Assembly: GCA_031409515.1 (NCBI GenBank)
Contig: JANNXJ010000056.1
Location: 1 to 64,000, forward strand
Origin: SHZI01 sp031409515
Lineage (GTDB): Bacteria > Pseudomonadota > Gammaproteobacteria > Steroidobacterales > GCA-2729495
DNA length: 64,000 nucleotides
Direction: 5' to 3'
Shown: in pieces, positions 34,161 through 43,188 of the stretch
Numbering within the stretch: the stretch's first letter is position 1
Layout of the letters: every line of letters begins with the position of its first letter
Position numbers and translations under genes: made by a program
Notes under the pieces: model-generated
What the model was told of the DNA's origin: nothing
What the model saw: only the letters and a program-made list of their open reading frames with translations
Databases searched by the model: none

Positions 34161-37160
34161 ATGTCATCCCCCGCCATGCGTCGCTCCTGCCTTGCCGTTT
34201 CCCTGTGGTGTCTCTGCGCCCAACCGGCCAGCGCTGCAGGACTGGCGCGGACGCTGACCATTACCGAAGGCACCAACTTCGCCGTGACGGTCGGCCCGGA
34301 CGAGATGACCGTCGTGGACGTGCAGGGTGCCCTCTGGAGACTGCCGGGAACGCCCCTCACGGACGGTTTCGGCGACGACCGCCTCCCGCGCTTCAGTCCG
34401 GATGGCGAGCAACTGGTCTTTCAGTCCTTCCGGACGGGCGACTTTGACCTCTGGCAGATGCCGGCCAGGGGCGGCCAGCCCAGGGCGCTGACAGCAGGCC
34501 CGGCAGATGATCGCGAGCCAGTCTGGTTTCCCGACGGCAAGCGCATTGCCTTCACGTCGGATCGCAACGGTAACCTGGACGTGTGGCAGCTGGAGATCGC
34601 GACCGGGCAACTGACGACGCTGACCAGTGATCCGGCGGATGACTACTGGCCTGCGGTGGCCCCCGACGGCAGCCAGCTCGCCTTTGTCTCTGACCGGAGT
34701 GGCCCGACGGGGATCTATGTCCAGGCTCTGGGGCGGGAGGCAGAACCGGCAGAGCTCCTGGTCAGTGGCAAAGCCGGCCGCGCCTTCGCGCCAGCCTGGT
34801 CGGCAGATGGCCGCTCCCTGGCCTACATCCGGACCGTCGAACAGATCGGCTTTCCCGCCATCACCCGGCACGAGGTGGTTCTCCTGGAGATCGGGACCGG
34901 TCGCACGCAGGTGATCTCCACCACCGGTGACGACGTGTTTCCGTTTCCCCCGGCGGGGCTCCCGGACGGCGGCGTCGCCTGGACCGCTAACGGCGCCATC
35001 CAGCGCTGGCACCCGGACAGTGGCACCCGGACCCTGCCCTTTGCGCTGCCGTTGCCAGTCACGACGCCGGACTACCGCCACAAGCGTTTCCTGCCCCCGG
35101 AGAAGCCGCAAGCTGCTCTCGGGATTGTGGAGCCTGTCGCCGCCCCGGACGGCGGCGTGGTCTTCGCCGCGCTCGGTGACCTCTGGTGGCGCACGGCCGC
35201 CGGCGAGCTTCGGCATCTGACTGATGATCCCAGCGTTGAACGGGACCCGGCCTTCGCGCCGGACCAGCGCTCACTCGCCTTCATCAGCGACCGGGGCGGC
35301 AGCATGCAGGTCTGGCTCCGGGACCTGGTCACGGGCGTGGACCGGCAGGTCACGCGCATGCCGCGAGGGGTGCGCTACCCGACGTTCGCGCCGGATGGCT
35401 CGTCCCTCGCCTTTGCGCAGGCCGGGCCAAGGGGCAATCAGGACTTTACGCTCCACCACCTCGATCTCGCGAGCACCCGCGTGACTCCCGTCAGGGCACC
35501 ACCGCTCTGGCCAGGACGCATGGGCTTCAGTACCGACGGCACTCACCTGCTGGTGGCGGCACTCACCGGCACGTCAGCGCGCTTTCGCGAGGGCCGGAAC
35601 GTGCTGAAGGCCATTGACCTGAAGGGCGGTGGGGCCGCCACTATCGACCTACCGCCGGGACTGACCACCGACACGGGTCCCGTCGTGTCACCCGACGGGC
35701 GTACGGCGGCGCTCCTGATTGATGGCGAACTCTGGCTGCTGCCGCTGCAGACGGACGGCAGGGCAGCAGGACCTCCCCGGCGGCGCCTGACGGGTCTGGT
35801 GGACTACCCCTCCTTCAGTGCGGACGGTCGCACCCTGACCTACCTGGCCACCGGCGGGCTGCGGCGCATCGCTGCTCTCCGCGGCAGTCCCAGCGCCCTG
35901 CCGCTCACCCTCAGCTGGACCCCCGCAGCCGGCAGCGGCAGCGTGCTCATTCGCGCCGGCAAGCTTTTCGACGGCAGCGGCCCGGGCTACCGGCAGAACG
36001 TGGACATTCTTATCGAAGGCCACCGCATCGCCGCGGTTGGCCCGAAGCTCGACGCGCCAGCCGGCGCCCGGGTGATCGACGCCCGGCACGCCACCGTGCT
36101 GCCGGGACTGATCGACAATCACGCCCACCATCAGGCCCAGGACGGTGAGTGGGTCGGCCGGGCCTGGCTCGCTTTCGGCGTGACCTCGGTCGTCGAGCCC
36201 GGTGGGCTCCCTTACGAGTCCCGGGAAAACTACGAGGCCTGGGCTGCCGGCAGACGCCCCGGACCCCGTCTCTTCTATGCGGGACCCCAGCTCGACGGCC
36301 AGCAGCGTTTCTTTCCCTTCGCCAGCCACATCACCACCGACCGCCGGCTGGGTTTCGAGATCGAACGGGCCAGGGTGCTGGACTACTCGCTGCTCAAAAC
36401 CTACACCCGGATGCCCATTGCCCGGGAGGGCAAGGCCATTCGCGCGGCCCACCGGCTTGGGCTGCCGGTGTCGTCCCACGAAATCTACCCGGCCTTTGCC
36501 CTGGGTGGCGACCGCGTGGAGCACCTGCGCGGCACCAGCCGTCTCGGCTGGTCGACCAAGCAAAGCGACGGCCTGCGAATGTATGCCGACGCGGTGCAGA
36601 TCGTGGGCGCCACGGGGGCCACGCTCGTGCCCACCCTGGTGGTCGGTGGCGGGTTCCTCGATGTCCTGCTCCGCTACCCGGAGCTCGACGCCCTGCCCCA
36701 GTACGCGGCGTTCTATCCGGATGCGGACCGGAAGGCGCTGCGGGCGCTGGCGGGGCTTGCCGGCAGAAAGCCCGACCTCTTCGCAGCCGGACTGGCCAAT
36801 TCCCGCCGGGCGGTGCGGGACCTCTCAGCGGCCGGTGCGCGCATCGTTGCGGGGACGGATGCGCCGATCTTTCCTTACGGGCTCTCACTGGTGGCCGAGC
36901 TCCGCGCCCTCCGGGACGCGGGCCTGCCGGGCGATGCTGTATTGCGTTCTGCAACCTCTGCTGCCGCCGAAGCCATCGGTGCCGGGGACCAGCTGGGCCG
37001 CATTGCGCCAGGAATGCTGGCCGACCTGTTGATCGTGGACGGCGACCCCCTGGCGGACCCCCTCGACCTCACCCGTCTCGAGATGACCTTCAGTAACGGC
37101 GTGCCGGGGGCCCGTGCTACCCTGCCGCCCCGCCCGGCACCGTACCGAGAGACACCTTAA
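34161..37160 (+). CDS. Exported TolB-like beta-propeller/amidohydrolase fusion
   Basis: This protein of about 999 aa has a signal peptide (RRSCLAVSLWCLCAQPASA). A long PD40/TolB-like propeller covers about residues 40-590, with repeated FSPDG/FAPDG blades such as PRFSPDGEQLVF, PVWFPDGKRIAFTSD and PAFAPDQRSLAFISD. The C-terminal metal-dependent amidohydrolase (about 600-985) has ATVLPGLIDNHAHHQ (HxH), LLKTYTRMP (Lys), VSSHEIYPA and RVEHLRG (His) and IVAGTDAPIF (Asp). All metal ligands are present, so it should hydrolyse a cyclic amide, peptide or related substrate in the periplasm. The start may be ATG 34161 or 34176; neither has a strong ribosome-binding site. Confidence 0.88.
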   Translation: MSSPAMRRSCLAVSLWCLCAQPASAAGLARTLTITEGTNFAVTVGPDEMTVVDVQGALWRLPGTPLTDGFGDDRLPRFSPDGEQLVFQSFRTGDFDLWQMPARGGQPRALTAGPADDREPVWFPDGKRIAFTSDRNGNLDVWQLEIATGQLTTLTSDPADDYWPAVAPDGSQLAFVSDRSGPTGIYVQALGREAEPAELLVSGKAGRAFAPAWSADGRSLAYIRTVEQIGFPAITRHEVVLLEIGTGRTQVISTTGDDVFPFPPAGLPDGGVAWTANGAIQRWHPDSGTRTLPFALPLPVTTPDYRHKRFLPPEKPQAALGIVEPVAAPDGGVVFAALGDLWWRTAAGELRHLTDDPSVERDPAFAPDQRSLAFISDRGGSMQVWLRDLVTGVDRQVTRMPRGVRYPTFAPDGSSLAFAQAGPRGNQDFTLHHLDLASTRVTPVRAPPLWPGRMGFSTDGTHLLVAALTGTSARFREGRNVLKAIDLKGGGAATIDLPPGLTTDTGPVVSPDGRTAALLIDGELWLLPLQTDGRAAGPPRRRLTGLVDYPSFSADGRTLTYLATGGLRRIAALRGSPSALPLTLSWTPAAGSGSVLIRAGKLFDGSGPGYRQNVDILIEGHRIAAVGPKLDAPAGARVIDARHATVLPGLIDNHAHHQAQDGEWVGRAWLAFGVTSVVEPGGLPYESRENYEAWAAGRRPGPRLFYAGPQLDGQQRFFPFASHITTDRRLGFEIERARVLDYSLLKTYTRMPIAREGKAIRAAHRLGLPVSSHEIYPAFALGGDRVEHLRGTSRLGWSTKQSDGLRMYADAVQIVGATGATLVPTLVVGGGFLDVLLRYPELDALPQYAAFYPDADRKALRALAGLAGRKPDLFAAGLANSRRAVRDLSAAGARIVAGTDAPIFPYGLSLVAELRALRDAGLPGDAVLRSATSAAAEAIGAGDQLGRIAPGMLADLLIVDGDPLADPLDLTRLEMTFSNGVPGARATLPPRPAPYRETP

Positions 37161-37183
37161 CTAAGTAACGTAAATTATTGATC

Positions 37184-37897
37184 ATGCTTGAACTTCTGAC
37201 TCAACCCGAAGCCTGGATAGCCTTCCTCACGCTCACCGCCCTGGAGCTGGTGCTGGGCATCGACAACATCATCTTCATCTCCATCCTCGTGGACCGGCTG
37301 CCGCCCGAGAGTCGGGAGGTGGCGCGGCGCCTTGGCCTGTTCCTCGCCATGTTCATGCGCATTGCCCTCCTGCTGGTGCTGTCCTGGATCGTCGGTGCCA
37401 CCGCGCCCCTCTTCTCCGTCTTTACCATGGCCATTTCCTGGCGGGATATCATCCTGATCGCGGGCGGTCTCTTTCTGCTCTGGAAGAGCACCAAGGAGAT
37501 ACACCATCTCGTCGAGGGCGTGGAAGAAGAGGGCACCACCCGGGCCGCCTCTACCTTCGGATCCATCATTTTCCAGATCATCCTCATCGACATCGTGTTC
37601 TCCCTGGACTCCATCATCACGGCAGTTGGCATGGTGAGCCAGGTTGAAATCATGATCGCGGCAGTCGTCGTCTCCGTGGGCCTCATGATGCTGTTTGCCG
37701 CGCCTATCGGGCATTTCGTGTCGGACCATCCCACCATCAAGATGCTGGCCCTCTCCTTCCTGATGGTCGTCGGCGTCGCGCTGATTGCAGACGGCCTGGA
37801 CACCCACGTACCCAAGGGCTACATCTACTTTGCGATGGCGTTCTCGGTGGTGGTGGAAATGCTGAACATTCGCCTGCGCAAGAAGACGGTGCGCTGA
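37184..37897 (+). CDS. TerC-family integral membrane protein
   Basis: This 237-aa protein has about seven spans and the paired TerC signatures LELVLGIDNIIFIS (residue 19) and IDIVFSLDSIITAVGM (near 137), whose acidic residues are proposed to bind metal. A cytoplasmic loop rich in Glu (HHLVEGVEEEGTT) separates the halves. TerC homologues function in manganese efflux during metal loading of exported proteins, or in tellurite resistance. The start is ATG 37184; a TTG at 37178 is possible. No yybP-ykoY riboswitch fits in the 23-nt leader. Confidence 0.9.
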   Translation: MLELLTQPEAWIAFLTLTALELVLGIDNIIFISILVDRLPPESREVARRLGLFLAMFMRIALLLVLSWIVGATAPLFSVFTMAISWRDIILIAGGLFLLWKSTKEIHHLVEGVEEEGTTRAASTFGSIIFQIILIDIVFSLDSIITAVGMVSQVEIMIAAVVVSVGLMMLFAAPIGHFVSDHPTIKMLALSFLMVVGVALIADGLDTHVPKGYIYFAMAFSVVVEMLNIRLRKKTVR

Positions 37898-37901
37898 AGC
37901 C

Positions 37902-40073
37902 ATGGACGTCGCCCGGGAACTGTTTTCTTACCGCAAGTACTGGGCCAGCCGGCTGACGCCGGCGCCGGTACTGCCCATGTGCCGCGCCGAGATGGATGCC
38001 CTGGGCTGGGATGCCTGCGACGTCATCATCGTCACCGGCGATGCCTACGTGGATCACGCCAGCTTCGGCATGGCCGTGGTGGGGCGACTGCTGGAAGCCC
38101 AGGGCTTTCGCGTCGGGATCATCGCGCAGCCGGACTGGAGTTCCACCGAAGCATTCAAGGCGCTGGGTACGCCCACGCTCTTCTTCGGCATCACTGCGGG
38201 CAACATGGACTCCATGGTGAACCGCTACACCGCAGACCGCCGCATCCGCTCCAACGACGCCTACACCCCGGAGGGAGAGGCCGGCCGGCGACCGGATCAC
38301 TCGGTAGTGGTCTACGCCCAGCGGTTGCGGGAGGCCTTCAAGGGCGTGCCCCTCGTCATCGGCGGCATCGAGGCCAGTCTCCGGCGAGTCGCGCACTTCG
38401 ACTACTGGTCAGATACCGTGAAGCGGTCTGTGCTCTTTGACAGCAAGGCTGATCTTCTCGTGTACGGCAACGGCGAGCGCCAGATTGTCGAAATCGCGCA
38501 CCGCCTCGCCAAAGGCGAGGCCATCACTGATCTCACGGACATTCGCGGCACCGGCTTTCCGCGGCAAGGCCTGCCCGAGGGCTGGGCTGAGGTGGACTCC
38601 ACGAGCGTGGATGAACCGGGTCGCATCGACCCCCCGAAGGACCCCTACGCCGACCAGACGGCCCCCGCCGCCACGGGCGCTGCGTGCGCGACCGGGGGAG
38701 CGCCGGCGGCCCCAGCCGGCAATGCGGGCGAAAAGGTCATCCAGTTCCTGCACCGGTCGCCAAAACTCGACCGGTCCCGCACCGTGGTGCGCCTCCCCTC
38801 CTTCGAAGCGGTGAAGAGCGACCCGGTGCTCTATGCCCATGCCTCCCGCGTGCTCCATCTGGAGACCAATCCCGGCAATGCCCGGGCGCTGGTTCAGCGC
38901 CACGGCGGCCGGGACCTGTGGCTGAACCCGCCACCGATCCCGCTCCGCACGAAGGAGTTCGACACGGTCTACGAACTGCCCTACACGCGCCAGCCGCATC
39001 CCGCCTACGGCGAAGCCAAGATTCCTGCCTGGGAGATGATCCGCTTCTCCGTGATCATCCAGCGCGGCTGCTTCGGCGGCTGCACCTTCTGCTCCATCAC
39101 TGAGCATGAGGGGCGGATCATCCAGAACCGTTCGGAAGACTCGATCATCCGGGAGATCGAGAACATTCGCGATCGTACCCCGGGCTTCACGGGCGTCATC
39201 TCCGACCTGGGCGGGCCCACAGCCAATATGTACCGCCTGGCCTGCAAGAGTCCGGAGATCGAGTCTGCCTGCCGGCGTCCGTCCTGCGTGTTCCCGGGCG
39301 TGTGTCCGAACCTCAACACGGATCACTCAGCGCTGATCGGCCTGTACCGGCGGGCGCGAACGCTGCCCGGCGTAAAAAAGGTGCTGGTGGCCTCCGGCGT
39401 GCGCTACGACCTGGCGGTGGAGTCGCCCGAGTACATCAAGGAACTCGTCACTCATCACGTTGGCGGCTATCTCAAGATCGCCCCGGAGCACACCGAGGAC
39501 GGGCCCCTCAACAAGATGATGAAGCCGGGCATCGGCACCTATCACCGGTTCAAGGAACTGTTCGAGAAGTACTCGAAGGAAGCCGGCAAGCAGCAGTACC
39601 TGATCCCCTACTTCATCGCCGCCCACCCGGGTACGACGGACCGGGACATGCTCAATCTCGCCCTCTGGCTGAAGAGTAACGAGCTCCGGGTAGACCAGGT
39701 GCAGAACTTTCTCCCGTCACCGATGGCCACCGCCACCGCGATGTACCACACCGGTAGAAACCCGCTGCGCCGGGTCACCCGGTCCAGCGAAACGGTCGAA
39801 GTCCCCAAAGGCATCAAGGTTCGCCGCCTCCACAAGGCCTTCCTGCGCTACCACGACGCGGAGAACTGGCCGGTCCTCCGGGAGGCGCTGAAGCGCATGG
39901 GGCGTGCCGACCTGATTGGCAATGGCAAGCACCACCTCGTGCCCGCCTGGCAGCCCGAAGGCACCGGCCAGGGCACTGGCCAGGGCACTGGTTCGCGGAG
40001 GGCAAAACCCGGTCCTGCCCGGCCCCGGGTCAGTGGCAAAACCCCCGGCCGCGGGGCTCAGCGGCGCGGCTGA
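37902..40073 (+). CDS. YgiQ-family radical SAM protein
   Basis: This 723-aa protein has an N-terminal domain of about 370 residues (RELFSYRKYWASRLT near residue 5, HASFGMAVVGRLLEAQGFRV, GNMDSMVNRYTADRR). The radical SAM core carries QRGCFGGCTFCSITEHEGR (CxxxCxxC, near 385). Downstream SDLGGPTANMY and ISDLG-type loops are preserved. The reaction of YgiQ proteins is unknown. The C-terminus after residue 685 is a low-complexity basic tail that includes a 12-nt tandem repeat (39960-39990) encoding G-T-G-Q units. It starts 4 nt after terC. Confidence 0.92.
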   Translation: MDVARELFSYRKYWASRLTPAPVLPMCRAEMDALGWDACDVIIVTGDAYVDHASFGMAVVGRLLEAQGFRVGIIAQPDWSSTEAFKALGTPTLFFGITAGNMDSMVNRYTADRRIRSNDAYTPEGEAGRRPDHSVVVYAQRLREAFKGVPLVIGGIEASLRRVAHFDYWSDTVKRSVLFDSKADLLVYGNGERQIVEIAHRLAKGEAITDLTDIRGTGFPRQGLPEGWAEVDSTSVDEPGRIDPPKDPYADQTAPAATGAACATGGAPAAPAGNAGEKVIQFLHRSPKLDRSRTVVRLPSFEAVKSDPVLYAHASRVLHLETNPGNARALVQRHGGRDLWLNPPPIPLRTKEFDTVYELPYTRQPHPAYGEAKIPAWEMIRFSVIIQRGCFGGCTFCSITEHEGRIIQNRSEDSIIREIENIRDRTPGFTGVISDLGGPTANMYRLACKSPEIESACRRPSCVFPGVCPNLNTDHSALIGLYRRARTLPGVKKVLVASGVRYDLAVESPEYIKELVTHHVGGYLKIAPEHTEDGPLNKMMKPGIGTYHRFKELFEKYSKEAGKQQYLIPYFIAAHPGTTDRDMLNLALWLKSNELRVDQVQNFLPSPMATATAMYHTGRNPLRRVTRSSETVEVPKGIKVRRLHKAFLRYHDAENWPVLREALKRMGRADLIGNGKHHLVPAWQPEGTGQGTGQGTGSRRAKPGPARPRVSGKTPGRGAQRRG

Positions 40074-40131
40074 ATCCGATCGTTGCAACGCCACGAAAAA
40101 CAGACTTAACTACAGGGTCAGGGGCCTGAAA

Positions 40132-41166
40132 ATGCAACAAAACACCGAAGCAGGCGTAGCCGGTAGTGGCGCCCGCAGCAGCAGTTCTCCCGTCGTGGGG
40201 GCCAGCGCGGCCCCGGACCCGATGAAGCTCTACAAATCCGTCGATGGCTACAAGGCCATCATGGAGTGGTACGAGTCCCTGGAGGAGAAGATCACGGTGC
40301 CCTTCGAATCCCTCTACGTAAACACCCGGTTTGGGCGCACGCACCTGCTGGCCACGGGCCCCAAGGACGCGCCTCCCCTGTTCCTGATTTCCGGCGTTGC
40401 CGGCTGCGCGCCACTCTGGCGCCGGCAACTCGAGTCCCTGAGCACGGACTTTCGCGTCTATGCCATGGATATTCCGGGCCAGCCCGGCCGCAGCGACCCG
40501 AACCCGCCCTCGTTTCTCAACGAGGACTATTCCAACTGGTTGCTGGACGTCCTGGACGACCTCGGCATCGAGCGCGCGCACTTTGCCGGGATCAGCGCGG
40601 GCGCCTGGATTGCCATGCGCTTCGCCAGCCTGCACCCCCAGCGCACCCGCAAGGTCGTCATGCTCGGACCAACCGGAATATCCGGGGCCCGGCTGCCCGT
40701 AAAAATCTGGCTGGGCCGCGTTGCCCAGAAGTGGAAAAACCCGGATGTGCTGCAGGATGACCTCACGGCCCGTTCCGTCTCGTCCAAGAGCCCGGGCGGC
40801 ACCTTCGGCACCTTTGACCGGCAGCTGGCCAGGGCGATGGCCCTGTGCACCCGGCACTACCGGGTAGACCGGTCCCTCGGCATTTACAACGAGGCCACGG
40901 GCAAGGTGAATATCTGGGAAGGACTGCGCGTGCTGCGCAAGTTCTTTCTGCCCGAGAAGGATGCCGTGTTACGCCAGTTTGCGGTGCCTGGGCTGCTGGT
41001 GTTCGGCGAGCACGAGGTGCTCTACGACCCCCATGCAGTGGGCCGCAAGGCCCAAAAGCTCATGGGCAGTATTCGCGTCGAAGTAATTGCCGGAGCCGGT
41101 CACGCCGCCATCTACGACCGGCCGGAAGTCGTGGATCCCCTGGTCATTGAGTTTCTCCGCGCGTGA
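40132..41166 (+). CDS. Alpha/beta-fold hydrolase
   Basis: This 344-aa protein has the alpha/beta-hydrolase nucleophile elbow GISAGAW (near residue 157), an oxyanion-hole segment FLISGVAGCAPLW (near 83), a candidate acid in LVFGEHEVLYDP (near 292) and catalytic His in AGAGHAAIYDRPE (near 320). The Ser-Asp/Glu-His set looks complete. Esterase, lipase and hydrolytic C-C cleavage activities are all possible. The ATG at 40132 has AGGGG upstream. The frame is open further upstream, but that part overlaps the ygiQ tail. The stop overlaps the hupE GTG start (GTGA). Confidence 0.85.
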   Translation: MQQNTEAGVAGSGARSSSSPVVGASAAPDPMKLYKSVDGYKAIMEWYESLEEKITVPFESLYVNTRFGRTHLLATGPKDAPPLFLISGVAGCAPLWRRQLESLSTDFRVYAMDIPGQPGRSDPNPPSFLNEDYSNWLLDVLDDLGIERAHFAGISAGAWIAMRFASLHPQRTRKVVMLGPTGISGARLPVKIWLGRVAQKWKNPDVLQDDLTARSVSSKSPGGTFGTFDRQLARAMALCTRHYRVDRSLGIYNEATGKVNIWEGLRVLRKFFLPEKDAVLRQFAVPGLLVFGEHEVLYDPHAVGRKAQKLMGSIRVEVIAGAGHAAIYDRPEVVDPLVIEFLRA

Positions 41167-41753
41167 TCCGTTTCCTGCTACTCCTCCTGCCGGTCCTGCT
41201 GGCTCCCGTCAGCGCCTTCGCTCATGAAGGCTCCAGCCTCCCCTACGGCTCCTTCATTGCGGGACTCGCCCACCCCGTGCTTGGGGTGGACCACTTCCTG
41301 GCCATGGTGAGCGTCGGAATCCTGAGCGCGCAGATCGGCGGGCGGGCTATCTGGACCGTACCGACCACCTTCGTGTCCGTCATGGCCATTGGCGGACTGC
41401 TGGGCTGGCTGAACGTGGGCCTGACGTCGATCGAGCTCGGCATTTCCTTCTCCGTGCTGATTCTGGGGATTGCGATTGCCGCCGACCGGAAGCTGCCAGT
41501 CCTCGTCGCCATGGGGGCCGTCGGCGTCTTCGCCATCTTCCACGGCTACGCCCATGGCGCCGAAATGCCCACCGTTGCCAACGCGCTGACGTACGGACTG
41601 GGCTTCATGACCGGCACCGCACTTTTGCACGTGGCCGGCCTGGTCGTCGGGGATATCTCCCAGCACTACGCCCGTGGCAAGATCCTGCTGCGCGTTGCCG
41701 GTGCAGCTATCGCCGGCGTGGGCACCTGGTTCCTCGTGGGTCTTGCCGGTTAG
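41163..41753 (+). CDS. HupE/UreJ-family metal permease
   Basis: This 196-aa protein has a signal-like first span ending SAFAHEGS and about six further spans. The HupE nickel-binding motif is present as HPVLGVDHFLAM (His, Asp-His, near residue 37), with the second conserved FHGYAHGAE near 123. HupE/UreJ proteins bring nickel or cobalt across the membrane for hydrogenase or urease, but neither enzyme is encoded in this window, so its client is elsewhere or it moves another metal. The GTG start is coupled to the preceding hydrolase. Confidence 0.88.
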   Translation: MIRFLLLLLPVLLAPVSAFAHEGSSLPYGSFIAGLAHPVLGVDHFLAMVSVGILSAQIGGRAIWTVPTTFVSVMAIGGLLGWLNVGLTSIELGISFSVLILGIAIAADRKLPVLVAMGAVGVFAIFHGYAHGAEMPTVANALTYGLGFMTGTALLHVAGLVVGDISQHYARGKILLRVAGAAIAGVGTWFLVGLAG

Positions 41754-41765
41754 GAGTGCAGACAG

Positions 41766-42470
41766 ATGTCCGCAACGAAACGCCCGAATGGCCGCCTGAA
41801 GCTTGCTCTGTGGGACATCGGCACCGTCTTCTGGGTGTGCATTGTCGGGTCGACCCTGCACTTTGCCTTTGAGCTCAGCGAGTACTGGCGGCCGATGGCC
41901 CTCTTCGGCGCGGTCAACGAGAGCGCCTGGGAACACACCAAGATGTATTTCTGGCCGGGGCTGTTTGCCGCCCTGGTGCAGTACACCTACACCCGGGACG
42001 TGGCCAACAACTACTGGCTGGGCAAGGCCGCTGCGCTGGCGCTCACTCCCCTCCTGATCTGGGTGACCTACTTCAGCTACATGAGCTGGGTGGTGTCATC
42101 GGGGGGCAAGGCCAGCCTGCCCACCATGCTGTCCATCATGGTTCTGGGCATCAGCGTGGGTCAGGCAACCAGCTGGTACATCCTCACGCGGCCGCCATTC
42201 CAGGTTGACACCCGCCGCTATTCGGCCGGCACCATCGCTGCGCTCACCGCCGTCTTCGCCACCTTCTCCTACTTTCCGCCCAGGGCCTTCCTGTTTGAGA
42301 ACTTCTTCTGCTACCAGTACACCGGCGAGTACGGGATTCTTGACGACTACGGGCCCTATCGGGTGTTCGTCAAGGTGGATGCGGACGGGGCAACAAAAGC
42401 GGGTGGCGGCGTGAATTACTGCGCGGGAAGGCAGCAAAGCTCGGCTCCGGTGGCCCCAGACGCCGGTTAG
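41766..42470 (+). CDS. DUF6512-like integral membrane protein
   Basis: This 234-aa protein has about six spans. Its N-terminal motif STLHFAFELSEYW followed by FGAVNESAWEHTKMYFWP (about residues 28-60) matches the conserved LHF...VNESxWEHxK pattern of the DUF6512 family of unknown function. The C-terminal 30 residues are hydrophilic. It starts 12 nt after hupE with TTAGGAG overlapping the hupE stop, so it is in the same operon. Confidence 0.75.
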   Translation: MSATKRPNGRLKLALWDIGTVFWVCIVGSTLHFAFELSEYWRPMALFGAVNESAWEHTKMYFWPGLFAALVQYTYTRDVANNYWLGKAAALALTPLLIWVTYFSYMSWVVSSGGKASLPTMLSIMVLGISVGQATSWYILTRPPFQVDTRRYSAGTIAALTAVFATFSYFPPRAFLFENFFCYQYTGEYGILDDYGPYRVFVKVDADGATKAGGGVNYCAGRQQSSAPVAPDAG

Positions 42471-42545
42471 CACAGCTTCTGACAAATCGGCGCAGACGCT
42501 GATGGGCAGATTGCGCTAGTCTGCTGAAAACGGCCGGAGAGCCGC

Positions 42546-43148
42546 ATGCCTGTCACCCTGCAAATCACCCGTGCACTGCCTTCCGACGCCCAGGTCATCG
42601 CCGAGATGTCCCGGCGTCTTGTCGAGGTCGGACTCCCCTGGACCTGGACGCCGGCCCGGGTTGCCCGTCACCTGCAGCACCCCCAGTCACTGGTGCTGGC
42701 CGTGCGGACCAACGGCACCAGCAATCCCATGCTGGTCGCCTTTGCCATCATGCATTTCGGGGACGACATCGCCCACCTGAACCTGCTCGGTGTGGACAGC
42801 CGCTGGCAGCGCCGGGGACTGGGCCGCCGTCTCGTGGAGTGGCTGGAGAAATCCGCCATCACCGCCGGGACGTTCTCGCTCTGTCTCGAGGTGCGGGCCC
42901 GCAACCCTGTGGCGCTGCTCTTCTATCGGGAACTGGGCTTTAACGAGACTGGCCGGGTGCCCCGCTACTACAGTGGCCGCGAGGACGCCCTGCGACTGAT
43001 GAAGGACCTGCGCCATCCGCTGGCGAAGAGCTGGCCGGAGCTGGAGACGGGGGCCGGGTCGGCCGGTGTCGACCCGGATCCGGCGGGCGGGCCATCCGCT
43101 GCCGAGTGGCTGGCTAGCCACTTCAAGAAGCAGGAACCACAGCGGTAG
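42546..43148 (+). CDS. GNAT-family N-acetyltransferase
   Basis: This 200-aa protein has the GNAT core: LNLLGVDSRWQRRGLGRRLVEWL contains the acetyl-CoA loop RRGLGRR (near residue 96), and LEVRARNPVALLFYRELGFNETG matches motif B of RimI-like enzymes. The C-terminal 45 residues are low-complexity. The acceptor is unknown. A palindrome GCCAACAA-C-TTGTTGGC at 43165-43181 lies between this gene and the convergent toxin gene, near the edge of the decayed island. Confidence 0.88.
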   Translation: MPVTLQITRALPSDAQVIAEMSRRLVEVGLPWTWTPARVARHLQHPQSLVLAVRTNGTSNPMLVAFAIMHFGDDIAHLNLLGVDSRWQRRGLGRRLVEWLEKSAITAGTFSLCLEVRARNPVALLFYRELGFNETGRVPRYYSGREDALRLMKDLRHPLAKSWPELETGAGSAGVDPDPAGGPSAAEWLASHFKKQEPQR

Positions 43149-43188
43149 CTCTATACCGGAAGCCGCCAACAACTTGTTGGCAAAACCA

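Noticed and set aside
37161..37183. yybP-ykoY manganese riboswitch before terC
   Set aside because: The leader is only 23 nt and lacks the conserved loops.
43149..43188. Second attachment site (direct repeat of the tRNA-Thr 3' end) at the far edge of the decayed island
   Set aside because: Only CCGGA-like fragments match; no convincing direct repeat. The GCCAACAA palindrome there is unrelated to the tRNA.
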